This document shows positions 1 to 9,180 of a stretch of DNA of 13,438 bases, one piece after another (the first letter of the stretch is position 1; each line of letters starts with the position of its first letter). The notes beneath the pieces are model-generated. The model did not search any database, was not told the DNA's origin, and worked only from the letters and a program-made list of their open reading frames with translations. The DNA is from Desulfobulbaceae bacterium UBA5628. GTDB taxonomy: Bacteria; Desulfobacterota; Desulfobulbia; Desulfobulbales; Desulfurivibrionaceae. The position numbers and the translations under genes were made by a program. The stretch covers positions 1-13,438 of the forward strand of contig DIKC01000013.1 in assembly GCA_002421565.1 (NCBI GenBank), given 5' to 3'.

Positions 1-46
1 CCCCGCCACTTCCCCGGCCGTGGCCAAGGCCCGCCAAAGGGGCTCA
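1..46 (-). other. Possible start of a further minus-strand gene, cut by the window edge
   Basis: Just past the surE stop there is an ATG reading leftwards at 46-44, with an open frame of 15 codons to the window edge (it begins MSPFGGPWPRPG). No convincing ribosome site precedes it, and the stretch is too short to recognise a family. It could be the next gene of a surE operon, or chance in GC-rich DNA. Confidence 0.2.
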
Positions 47-62
47 TGCGGCGAACCGGAGA

Positions 63-806
63 TCATCCCTCGACCAGACCCTGCAAGGCCCGGTGGTTGG
101 TCATATCCAAATGCAACGGAGTAACGGAAACATAAGCGGCCAGCACGGTCTGGACATCGGTTTCCGGTTCTTCGCTCCAGCGGGGGGTGCCGCCACCGAT
201 CCAGTAATGACGCCGCCCCCAGGGATCAAAGGTTTCCTGGATGGCGTTGTCGTAAAGGCGGCGGCCCTGACGGGTATAGCGCCGCCCCTTGAGCTCGGCG
301 GCCGGCAGGTTGGGGACATTGATGTTGAAGAGGGTGTCCGGCGGCAGCCCATCCTTAAGTACCAGAGCCGCCAGTTGCGCCGCTTCCTCGGCGGCGACCG
401 CGTATTGACATGGCTCGCCGTTGGCCGCCACCAGGGAAACGGCCAGGGAAGGAATTCCCAGAAGGGTGCCCTCGCGGGCCGCCGAAACCGTACCCGAATA
501 GTTGATGTCGTCACCCAAATTGGGGCCGGGATTGATCCCGGAAACCACCAGGGCCGGGCGCTCGGCCAGCACCTTCTTGACCCCGATCATCACGCAGTCG
601 GCCGGGGTGCCGTCGATGGCGTAGCTGTTGGCATCGATTTCCCGGACATGGAGGGGCCGGCGCATGGTCAGGGAGTGACTGGCGGCGCTGTTGTCCTGTT
701 CCGGGGCCACGATCACCACCCGCCCGAGGGCGACCAAAGCCCCGGCCAGGGCGGCCAGCCCCGGCGCTCGCACCCCGTCGTCATTGGTCAGCAGAATAAG
801 GGCCAT
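63..806 (-). CDS. surE: 5'/3'-nucleotidase SurE (survival protein E)
   Basis: SurE is a metal-dependent phosphatase of the cytoplasm that removes phosphate from nucleoside 5'- and 3'-monophosphates; in bacteria it is linked to stationary-phase survival. The family signature is complete: TNDDG at residues 7-11 supplies the metal-binding aspartates D9 and D10, S40 follows in the PEQDNSAASHSLT loop, DGTPADCV lies at 65-72, and SGINPGPNLGDDINYSGT begins at 89 with metal ligand N92. The length of 247 residues is normal. The ATG start has GGAGA about 4 bases upstream. The gene is divergent from the tautomerase-ligA pair across a 115-base gap that carries a TATAAT box facing surE. Nothing looks broken. 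Confidence 0.97.
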   Translation of the reverse strand: MALILLTNDDGVRAPGLAALAGALVALGRVVIVAPEQDNSAASHSLTMRRPLHVREIDANSYAIDGTPADCVMIGVKKVLAERPALVVSGINPGPNLGDDINYSGTVSAAREGTLLGIPSLAVSLVAANGEPCQYAVAAEEAAQLAALVLKDGLPPDTLFNINVPNLPAAELKGRRYTRQGRRLYDNAIQETFDPWGRRHYWIGGGTPRWSEEPETDVQTVLAAYVSVTPLHLDMTNHRALQGLVEG

Positions 807-842
807 AAGCTCTCCGCGCTCTTCTTTTTTGCCGTCTTTTCC

Positions 843-871
843 ATTATAGTGAAGTGGTTTTCAATACCGCA
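843..871 (-). promoter_or_regulatory. Candidate sigma-70 promoter for surE
   Basis: Read on the minus strand, a perfect TATAAT lies at 848-843, about 37 bases before the surE ATG. A weak -35-like TGCGGT lies 17 bases upstream at 871-866. The -10 match is good and the -35 match is poor, so this is tentative. The plus strand of the same spot reads TATAGT, which could serve the divergent tautomerase gene, but I see no good -35 for that direction. Confidence 0.35.
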
Positions 872-873
872 TC

Positions 874-895
874 CGGGGCCGGGAAGCAAGCCCCG
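874..895 (+). promoter_or_regulatory. Small hairpin in the leader of the tautomerase-ligA transcript
   Basis: CGGGGC at 874-879 can pair with GCCCCG at 890-895 around a 10-base loop. It sits 26 bases before the tautomerase ATG and ends before the GGAGG ribosome site at 910-914. No T-run follows, so it is not an intrinsic terminator. A role in message stability is possible but unproven. Confidence 0.3.
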
Positions 896-921
896 TCCCA
901 TTCAAGCACGGAGGAATAGCC

Positions 922-3193
<2,272 letters not shown>

Positions 3194-3202
3194 GCGGCAA
3201 CA

Positions 3203-3231
3203 TTGACAGCAGGGCCGCAAGCGAGTATTTT
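3203..3231 (+). promoter_or_regulatory. Near-consensus sigma-70 promoter for the zinc-ribbon gene
   Basis: A perfect -35 TTGACA (3203-3208) is followed by a 17-base spacer and a -10 TATTTT (3226-3231, 4 of 6 matches). Transcription would begin near 3238, leaving a leader of about 29 bases before the ATG at 3267. It lies ten bases after the ligA stop, which gives the small gene its own transcription start. Confidence 0.6.
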
Positions 3232-3266
3232 AGGCGGCTTTGGTCATCAGCAACAAAGGGAGTTAC

Positions 3267-3530
3267 ATGGAACCGGCAATCGAACGCACCCCCCGCCAAC
3301 CGCGCAAATCCGTCCTCCGGATCAAATGCCCCCACTGCGGCAATGACAGCGATTTTCTGGAGGTGGCGGACGGGGTGATTCTTACCACCCGCTATCATCA
3401 GAACAAGGACGGCAGCTTCACCCAGGAAGGGGATGAATCGCAGATCCTGGGCGAGATCAAATTCTTCTGCGGCGAATGCAACGCCGACCTTTCCCACTTC
3501 CACAACCGCTTCCTGGAAATGCTCTTCTAA
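3267..3530 (+). CDS. Small zinc-ribbon protein of unknown function
   Basis: This is an 87-residue protein with two Cys pairs, IKCPHCGN near the start and FFCGECNAD near the end, spaced as in a zinc-ribbon fold. No membrane segment or signal peptide is visible, so it is probably cytoplasmic. I do not recognise a named family. The ATG at 3267 is preferred because AAAGGGAG lies just upstream; an in-frame TTG at 3240 would add nine residues but falls inside the predicted promoter and leader. It follows ligA by 73 bases and has its own promoter. Its TAA stop shares four bases (CTAA, 3527-3530) with the TAG stop of the convergent ferredoxin gene. It could bind metal, nucleic acid or a partner protein; the sequence does not decide. 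Confidence 0.8.
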   Translation: MEPAIERTPRQPRKSVLRIKCPHCGNDSDFLEVADGVILTTRYHQNKDGSFTQEGDESQILGEIKFFCGECNADLSHFHNRFLEMLF

Positions 3531-4561
3531 GCCTGCGGCCCGCTACTCAGCAGGAGCACCATCTCCTCGGCCGCCAAGGCCGGGGCGGGGGTGATGGTGA
3601 TCGCTTTTTTGCGGCAGAACTCGCGACAGAGCCCGCAGCCGCTGCAGGCCGCCCATTTGAATTGCAGCTTTTTCGCCCCTTCCCGCCATTCGTTCTTCAG
3701 CGCCCCGGTGGGGCACATCCCGACGCAGGCCCAGCAGAAATTGCACTCCGGCCCCACCTCCAGATGAAAAAAGAGAGGGCTCAGCAGGCCTTGACGTTCG
3801 GCCCCGGCTTTACTCAGGGCCTGCCGCAAGGCCAGGGAGCGGGGAATAGCGCTTTTTTCGGGCGGCAACTCCCGGCCGTCGGCCGTCTCCTCGTCCCGCA
3901 GGGCGCTCCAGGTTTCGCCGGCGGCATGAAATGATAATTGCCGAAAGGCGCGGAAAAAGGCGCGGCGATCGCCCGCGACCGGAGCCGAAGCCGTTTCCTC
4001 CTCGGCCGGAGGCGTTTCCTCTTGGTCGAGAAGGCGGATCATCAACGAATCCGCCGCCGGGCCGAGTCGGGCTTGCAATTGCGCCAGCCGCGCCCTCAAA
4101 ATTTCACCCACCGCCGAGGCCGGGCAGGCGTGGCAGGCGGCAAGCCGGAGGGTAAGACCATCGGCAAGGGCGGCGCAAGCCGCCAGCTCCTCCTGGGAAA
4201 GCGCCCCCAGGCAGGGGAGAACGATCTCCTGGCCGGTACGGATCGATTTTTCGCAGCAGATGGCAAGCGGCTGCCCGGCCCTTGGCAGCAGCCGGGAGAG
4301 AAGCGTGGCCAACCGCCGATCGCGGATTTCCAGAGCATGGGAGGGGCAAACCGCGGCGCAGGCCAGGCAACCGACGCACTTCTCCCGATCGATCGCCACC
4401 CCGGAAGCCGCCAGGGTCAAGGCCCCGGCCGGACATTCCCGGCGGCACCGCTCGCAACCGCTGCCCTGAAAACGGCTGCGCAAACAGCGACGGGGCTTGA
4501 ACTCCAGGGGAGGAGCGGCGTCCCGCCGTATCCGGGCAAAAAAACGGTCGGCCAGGGTCAT
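3527..4561 (-). CDS. Cytoplasmic polyferredoxin with two double-cluster modules, linked to arr
   Basis: This 344-residue protein probably carries four [4Fe-4S] clusters. The N-terminal module uses C26/C36/C39/C43 and C62/C65/C68/C72. The C-terminal module uses C273/C276/C279/C283 and C306/C309/C312/C316, with the last Cys followed by Arg in place of the usual Pro. Between them lies a third cysteine-rich block: C102-C103, a PCLGAL stretch with C117, and ACHAC with C143 and C146. This resembles the linker found in several ferredoxin-like accessory proteins of redox enzymes. No signal peptide or membrane helix is seen, so it is likely cytoplasmic. Its ATG directly abuts the TorD stop with no gap, so the pair is probably translated together. 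A NapF-like role in maturation or electron delivery to the molybdoenzyme is inference. Confidence 0.85.
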   Translation of the reverse strand: MTLADRFFARIRRDAAPPLEFKPRRCLRSRFQGSGCERCRRECPAGALTLAASGVAIDREKCVGCLACAAVCPSHALEIRDRRLATLLSRLLPRAGQPLAICCEKSIRTGQEIVLPCLGALSQEELAACAALADGLTLRLAACHACPASAVGEILRARLAQLQARLGPAADSLMIRLLDQEETPPAEEETASAPVAGDRRAFFRAFRQLSFHAAGETWSALRDEETADGRELPPEKSAIPRSLALRQALSKAGAERQGLLSPLFFHLEVGPECNFCWACVGMCPTGALKNEWREGAKKLQFKWAACSGCGLCREFCRKKAITITPAPALAAEEMVLLLSSGPQA

Positions 4562-5236
4562 TTAGAGATGAGCGGCTTTTTCAACGGCGATAAATCCTTC
4601 CAGGCAATCGACCAGCCCTCGGTAAAAGCCCAGTTCGGCATGCTCCCGGATGGCGGCGCAAAAAGGGGGGATCCAGGGGGCGAGCAAATCGCGCAAAAAT
4701 TCGGCCCGCAGCCCGGCGCTATCCAAAGGCGGCAACCCTTCTTCCGCATCTTCCCCGGCCGCAGCCGGTTCGGGATTGCTCAATTTCAAGGAAAGAAAGG
4801 CCATGAATTCCAATTCCAGAGCAATATGATCCGGCGGCTCGTTCTCTTCCTGGGCCAGCCCGGCGAATTTATAAAGATCCCCAACCCGGACGGAGGTTCT
4901 CCCCATCAGTTGCCGTGACGCCGGCTCCAGATAGACCGAGCCGTGGGGAACCGCCAGGACCTTGAACGGCCCCAGAAACAGGGCGGAATACTCCACCAGC
5001 AACTCCTCCTGGCTGCTCTGCCGCAAGGACTCCTCCATGCTCCGGCAGGCCTCGTCGGCCGGGGCTCCCGCCTCCCGCAGAGCTGCGGCCAGATTGGCGG
5101 TCAGCTTTTCGCTCAAAAACATCTCCCGATCCGGCTCGTAAAAACAGGCGGCCAACAGGCGGTAGGCGTCGCTGCGCCAGACCTCAAGCGAGGCGCCCTC
5201 TTGCTTCTTGCTTTTCTTACTGGTTTTGCTGCTCAT
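4562..5236 (-). CDS. arrD: TorD/DmsD-family chaperone for the arsenate reductase (ArrD-like)
   Basis: TorD-family proteins bind the Tat signal peptide and the apo-form of molybdoenzymes in the cytoplasm, hold export until the cofactor is inserted, and help insertion. This 224-residue, helix-rich protein shows the family marks: EYSALFLGP (82-90), PHGSVY (97-102) and EPPDHIALELEFM (133-145). Length is normal. The N-terminus is Lys/Ser-rich and probably disordered. The start ATG is preceded by AGAGGG with a short 4-base spacing. It lies downstream of arrB, separated by a predicted terminator or attenuator, and abuts the polyferredoxin gene. The obvious client is the Tat-exported ArrA encoded beside it. 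The family call is firm; the client assignment and symbol come from context. Confidence 0.9.
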   Translation of the reverse strand: MSSKTSKKSKKQEGASLEVWRSDAYRLLAACFYEPDREMFLSEKLTANLAAALREAGAPADEACRSMEESLRQSSQEELLVEYSALFLGPFKVLAVPHGSVYLEPASRQLMGRTSVRVGDLYKFAGLAQEENEPPDHIALELEFMAFLSLKLSNPEPAAAGEDAEEGLPPLDSAGLRAEFLRDLLAPWIPPFCAAIREHAELGFYRGLVDCLEGFIAVEKAAHL

Positions 5237-5256
5237 AATTCCCTCTAAAAGGCGAT

Positions 5257-5301
5257 AAAAAGGGGGGGCGAGACACCATGAAGCGCGCCTCTCCCCCCCT
5301 T
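5257..5301 (-). terminator. Intrinsic terminator or attenuator between arrB and torD
   Basis: On the minus-strand transcript a 9-base-pair stem (AAGGGGGGG at 5301-5293 with CCCCCCCTT at 5268-5260) closes a 24-base loop and runs straight into a T-rich stretch (5261-5257). Three further pairs (AGA/TCT) can form inside after a bulge. It begins about 20 bases after the arrB stop and ends about 20 bases before the torD ATG, so it would reduce readthrough into torD and the polyferredoxin. Confidence 0.75.
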
Positions 5302-5321
5302 GGTGTTAATCGGAATCCGAC

Positions 5322-6071
5322 CTACTTACGGGCATATTCCCGGATGTAATAGACATTGGGCTTGGTGCCCGCTTCCGGCTTGAGCACGGTACCCTTGTAC
5401 TTCTTCACCAACTGGGCCACTTCGCTGCCCGGATTGGAGATGTCGCCGAAGGTGCGGGCCTTGGCCGGGCAGGCCACCACGCAGTTGGGCAGCTCGCCGT
5501 TCTTGACCAGATGCTCGCAGAAGATGCACTTTTCGGTGATGTTGTTCCGCCGGACGTCCTGATAATCAGGATGTTCGTACTGAGTCCGATGGGGAGGATT
5601 GTCGTTGCTCTTGGCCATATCCGCGCCTGAGGTGGTGCAGCCCTTGATCATCTCGGTCTTGTCGGCGTAGAAGGGGTCATAGGGCTTGCCGTCTTCGTTG
5701 TAGCTGATCACGCTGTATTCGTTGCCCTTGACTTCCATTTTGGAATAAGGACAGGCTTCCTGGCAGGCGCGGCAACCGATACAGCGCTCGTCGTTGTGCA
5801 TGGTTATCCCGTCGGCGGTCTTAAACATCGCTTTCGGGGTCACCGGACAGGCTTCCACGCAAGCGGCGTTGCTGCAGTGATTGCAGAGTACCGGCCTGGC
5901 CGTGAATTTAGGTTTGGGGAACTTGCCGCTGGTCTCAAGCTGGAAGTCGGCCCAGTTATGGGTTTGCCCGGCATTTCTGCCGGCGGTGTTGTTCCCAGCT
6001 TTGCAGGCCAAGGCGCAGGCCCCGCAGCCGACACACTTCTGTAAATCTATTACCATCGCATATTGCGTCAT
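5322..6071 (-). CDS. arrB: Respiratory arsenate reductase iron-sulfur subunit ArrB
   Basis: ArrB passes electrons from the quinol-linked donor to ArrA through four [4Fe-4S] clusters. This 249-residue protein has four Cys groups of the DmsB/NrfC kind: C13/16/19/23, C63/66/71/75, C97/100/103/107 and C182/185/197/201. An extra C145 is not part of a group. The size is close to known ArrB proteins (about 230-250). There is no signal peptide, as expected for a subunit exported as a complex with the Tat-targeted ArrA. The start ATG at 6071 has AGGAGG nine bases upstream, and the gap from arrA is 31 bases. The family alone could serve other DMSO-reductase-type enzymes; the ArrB name rests on its pairing with ArrA. 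Confidence 0.92.
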   Translation of the reverse strand: MTQYAMVIDLQKCVGCGACALACKAGNNTAGRNAGQTHNWADFQLETSGKFPKPKFTARPVLCNHCSNAACVEACPVTPKAMFKTADGITMHNDERCIGCRACQEACPYSKMEVKGNEYSVISYNEDGKPYDPFYADKTEMIKGCTTSGADMAKSNDNPPHRTQYEHPDYQDVRRNNITEKCIFCEHLVKNGELPNCVVACPAKARTFGDISNPGSEVAQLVKKYKGTVLKPEAGTKPNVYYIREYARK

Positions 6072-6102
6072 TTGTCATATCCTCCTGTTGGTGCGTTAGG
6101 GC

Positions 6103-8676
6103 TTAGGCCTTTTTGATTTTTACGCCGGTGAACCCGCCGTTTCTTGCGGTAGCGCCGCTGAGCCGGTCATAATCATCGGGCATCAGCTCGTTATTATTAC
6201 CGCCATTGGCGATGGCCTTGGCATAGTCCTTGGCGGCAACCCGGCCATAGGCCCAGTGACCCTGGCCGTAACATTTTGCGATGGTGCCGGGGCGTACCCC
6301 TTCCCACAGCTTGGCAGTGCAGGTGATACTGCCGGTGGTCGAGGTGAGCATAACCTTGTCGCCGGTCTTGATCCCAAGTTCCTTGCCGTCCACCGGGTTG
6401 ATCTTGACCACGTCGTCCCAGCTATCGTCGCCCACGTCAACCTTCTTGAACTCGTGGTACCAAACGGTGTTCTGGCTGCGGCCCTCGCGATTGAGCCGCG
6501 ACTTGTGGTCGATGAAGGTGAAGGGGTATTCTTTTTCATCGCCGTGCCGCTTGGGTGACTCGTAGTGGGGAACGAAGGCCAGTTCGCCCTGGGCCTCGTA
6601 GCCGCTGGACTTGAGGACATCGTCCACCGTGGTTTTGTGCTTCTCGGCAAACAGCCCCAAGGTCTTCTTCAGGGTTTCGCTGTAGAACTCGAACTTCTTG
6701 GTCTCGGTCTTGAACTTGCCCCAGTTCTTCTTGTAGGCATAGGTCTCGGTGTTGTAGATGCCCCTGGCCTTGAAATTCTCCCAGCCGGAGATCTGGTCGC
6801 CCTTCATCTTGTCCTTGCCGTCCCAGACCTTGTGGCTGGAAATTTTGGCGGCGATTTCGATAAACTCGGCGGCGTTGCTGGGCTTTTTCTTGGTTTCCGG
6901 ATCTTCGAGGGATGCGTAATAGTCGAAAAGATTGGCAAAGCCCTTGGCTTTGAGCTTTTCGGCCAGCAACCACATCACCTCGGTTTCCTCGGGCTTGGCC
7001 TGTCCCAGCGGCTTGACCACCGGCTGCTGGATCGACATGTGGCCATGAAGGTTGGCCATGTTGGTGATGATCGACAGCTTCTCGGTGGGAGCGAAGGTGG
7101 CCGGCAGGACGATGTCGGCAAACTGGCTCATCTCCGAGGCATTGGTGACCAGATGGGCAAAGAACGGGATCATGGGCAGCGCCTTTTCCCAGCGCTGGGC
7201 GCCGGTGCAGGAGAAGGCAAAGTTGCTCCAGGTGCTGATGAACACCTTGATCGCCCCCGGATCCTTCAAAATGCCGTTGGCCACGTTGTTGGTGACCACG
7301 TTCGCCTTGGCGCTCACGGTTTCCTTGCCGTCCTTATCCTTCTTCTTATTCATGCCGCCCATGATGGCCGGCATGTCCTTGGCGCCGCGGCCGTCAATCT
7401 TTTTGGTCTTACCGGACTTCTTGGCCAGATCGTCTATGTACTTATCGATGGACGGGAATTTATCGGTCGGCGCGCTGGAGCCCTGCATAACCCCGCCTTC
7501 GGTCTCGATCGAGCCGAGGATGCCGTTCAAGGCATACACCGCCATGGAGGCGTAGGTGCCGCGCGGGGTCATGGCCACGCCCGGGCCCATGTAGACGGCG
7601 CAGGCGGAGCCGGCCTTGCCCATGGTGCGGGCGACGCTGACGATCTGCTTTTCCGGGATCAGGGTGACCTTGGCGGCCCAAGCCGGGGTCTTGTCCTTCA
7701 GCTCCAGGTTCCACCACTTGATGATCCCGTGGGTCTCTTTCTCGGCAAAGGCAGCCTCGTCGATGGTGGCGCCGGTCTTGAAGAGGTTCTTGCCGTCCTT
7801 GAAATCGCCGACAAACTCCTTGCTCCACATCCCCTCGGTCAGCAAGACATGGGCAATGGCCGCGACCAAGGCGCCGTCGGTGCCGGGTTTGATCGGCAGC
7901 CACTCGTTGGCCTTGGCGGCCGAGGCGGAGAGGCGGGGATCGACGGCGATAACCGCGCCGCGATCGAAGATGTCCCCGAACTTGTTGATGGTGTTGGGTA
8001 CCTGCCGGTTAGAAGAAAGCGGATCACAGCCCCAGACCACCAGGCATTTGGTCTTGGCCATGTCGTAATCGCGGTAGCCGAAATAACCCTGGGTATAGCC
8101 GGGACCCATCTTCTCCGCCTCGGCGCAGATGGCGCTGTGCGACATGGCATTGGGGGTGCCGAAGATCTTGGGCATGGTGCCGTATAAGAGGGCCTGGGAG
8201 GTTGGGGAGTAACGGCCGCGCATATAGAGGAGCTTTTCCGGTTCGCCGGCCTTGCGCAGTTCCATCATCTTGTCGGCGATGGTGTCGAGGGCCTCGTCCC
8301 AGGTGATGGGGACGAATTTCGGATCGATGCCGCGCCCCTTGGCGGGGTTGGTCCGCTTCATCGGGGTCAGAACCCGGTCCGGGTCGTAGGTCTGCTGGAG
8401 CATCAGGTGGCCGCGGGGGCAACAGTAACCGTTGTTGGCCTTGCTGAACTGGTTGCCGCGCACCTTGGTGGCCCGGCCGTCCTGGACGAAGAACTCCACC
8501 GGACACCAGGCGGTGCAGCCCTGGCAGGTGGAGGGTGTCCACTTGCCAGCCTTCTCGCCGCCGATGGCCCCACGCTTGGCCTGGGCAAAGGCGTTCAGGG
8601 AGCCGCCCTGGGTCAGGGCGACCGCCGCCCCGGTGGCGGCGCTCAACTTCAGAAAGTCACGTCGTTTGATCTTCAT
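6103..8676 (-). CDS. arrA: Respiratory arsenate reductase catalytic subunit ArrA
   Basis: ArrA reduces arsenate to arsenite in the periplasm as the terminal step of anaerobic respiration. The 857-residue protein opens with a Tat signal (KRRDFLK, then a hydrophobic stretch and AFA-QA as likely cleavage site). A [4Fe-4S] motif follows (C51, C54, C58, C85 or C86), then the Mo-bisPGD catalytic domains. Residues matching the described arsenate pocket are present: MRGRY (R155, Y156), SHSAIC with H180 and the Mo-ligand C184, then K189 and Y201. RGRY is typical of ArrA, whereas ArxA carries a GRGWG-type motif. The stretches KEFVGDF and GIIKWWNLELKDKTP also match ArrA proteins as I recall them. Start: ATG 8676 has a perfect AGGAGG six bases upstream; the earlier in-frame ATG at 8691 sits on that site. 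A related reductase, for example for antimonate, cannot be fully excluded. Confidence 0.9.
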   Translation of the reverse strand: MKIKRRDFLKLSAATGAAVALTQGGSLNAFAQAKRGAIGGEKAGKWTPSTCQGCTAWCPVEFFVQDGRATKVRGNQFSKANNGYCCPRGHLMLQQTYDPDRVLTPMKRTNPAKGRGIDPKFVPITWDEALDTIADKMMELRKAGEPEKLLYMRGRYSPTSQALLYGTMPKIFGTPNAMSHSAICAEAEKMGPGYTQGYFGYRDYDMAKTKCLVVWGCDPLSSNRQVPNTINKFGDIFDRGAVIAVDPRLSASAAKANEWLPIKPGTDGALVAAIAHVLLTEGMWSKEFVGDFKDGKNLFKTGATIDEAAFAEKETHGIIKWWNLELKDKTPAWAAKVTLIPEKQIVSVARTMGKAGSACAVYMGPGVAMTPRGTYASMAVYALNGILGSIETEGGVMQGSSAPTDKFPSIDKYIDDLAKKSGKTKKIDGRGAKDMPAIMGGMNKKKDKDGKETVSAKANVVTNNVANGILKDPGAIKVFISTWSNFAFSCTGAQRWEKALPMIPFFAHLVTNASEMSQFADIVLPATFAPTEKLSIITNMANLHGHMSIQQPVVKPLGQAKPEETEVMWLLAEKLKAKGFANLFDYYASLEDPETKKKPSNAAEFIEIAAKISSHKVWDGKDKMKGDQISGWENFKARGIYNTETYAYKKNWGKFKTETKKFEFYSETLKKTLGLFAEKHKTTVDDVLKSSGYEAQGELAFVPHYESPKRHGDEKEYPFTFIDHKSRLNREGRSQNTVWYHEFKKVDVGDDSWDDVVKINPVDGKELGIKTGDKVMLTSTTGSITCTAKLWEGVRPGTIAKCYGQGHWAYGRVAAKDYAKAIANGGNNNELMPDDYDRLSGATARNGGFTGVKIKKA

Positions 8677-8682
8677 TCGCTT

Positions 8683-8688
8683 CCTCCT
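8683..8688 (-). promoter_or_regulatory. Ribosome binding site that fixes the arrA start
   Basis: AGGAGG read on the minus strand lies six bases before ATG 8676 and overlaps the TGA stop of the MOSC gene. A start at ATG 8691 would place this site inside the coding region and leave no comparable site upstream, so 8676 is the better start. The overlap suggests coupled translation of the MOSC gene and arrA. Confidence 0.8.
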
Positions 8689-9155
8689 CATTCTCCGTTT
8701 TTTGTTTGTACCGCTTCCGTCGCTTGGCAGACTTCAACGGCCGATCCGGCCTTGATCACCCCCCCGTGCAGGACCTTGGAGAAAAGTCCCTCCCGGGGCA
8801 TGATGCAGTCGCCGGTGGCCTTTTTAATAGCGCAACCGCTGTTATGACACTCCTTGCCGATCTGGGTGATTTCCAGTTCGACCCCATCGATTCTGAGCCG
8901 GTCGCCGATCCGCAGGGAGGCAAGGTCAACCCCCCGGGTGACGATGTTCTCGGCAAAGACCCCGTGCCCGAGCTTGGGCATTTTCAGCTTGACCCGGTCG
9001 ATGCTCTCGCCGGCCAGCAACGAAACCTGCCGGTGCCAGTCGCCGGCATGGGCGTCGCCGTCGATCCCCCAGCTTTCCTTGAGCACTACCTGATCAACCG
9101 CTTTTTTGATCATTCCTTTTTTGACGCTGACGCATACCGCTTCCACATGACCCAT
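8688..9155 (-). CDS. MOSC-domain protein, molybdenum cofactor related
   Basis: MOSC domains occur in molybdenum cofactor sulfurases and related proteins that handle Moco or its sulfur. This 155-residue single-domain protein shows the usual pattern: WGIDGDAHAG (29-38), RQVSLLAGESI, FAENIVTRGVDL, LRIGDRLRI, then a Cys-rich block GKECHNSGC (C103, C108) and GDCIMPREG (C117), and a closing GGVIKAGSAVEV. No signal peptide is seen, so it is cytoplasmic. The ATG has GAGG seven bases upstream. It lies 25 bases after moaA and just before arrA. A dedicated role in cofactor handling for ArrA is likely from position, but the exact reaction of stand-alone bacterial MOSC proteins of this type is not established. 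Confidence 0.9.
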   Translation of the reverse strand: MGHVEAVCVSVKKGMIKKAVDQVVLKESWGIDGDAHAGDWHRQVSLLAGESIDRVKLKMPKLGHGVFAENIVTRGVDLASLRIGDRLRIDGVELEITQIGKECHNSGCAIKKATGDCIMPREGLFSKVLHGGVIKAGSAVEVCQATEAVQTKNGE

Positions 9156-9180
9156 TCGCTTACCTCATTTATTGTAAGAA

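Noticed and set aside
3938..4918. Plus-strand open frame of 326 codons opposite the polyferredoxin and torD
   Set aside because: It spans two well-supported opposite genes and their junction, and the translation is low-complexity Gly/Pro/Arg.
6565..8187. Long plus-strand open frame of 540 codons opposite arrA
   Set aside because: It lies wholly antisense to a strongly supported gene. Its translation is rich in Gly, Ala, Leu and His with no domain, as expected from the mirror of GC-rich coding DNA.
6103..8676. Arsenite oxidase of the ArxA type
   Set aside because: The diagnostic stretch reads MRGRY and not GRGWG, and the pocket residues follow ArrA. The AioX/ArxX-like sensor next door was the only reason to consider it.
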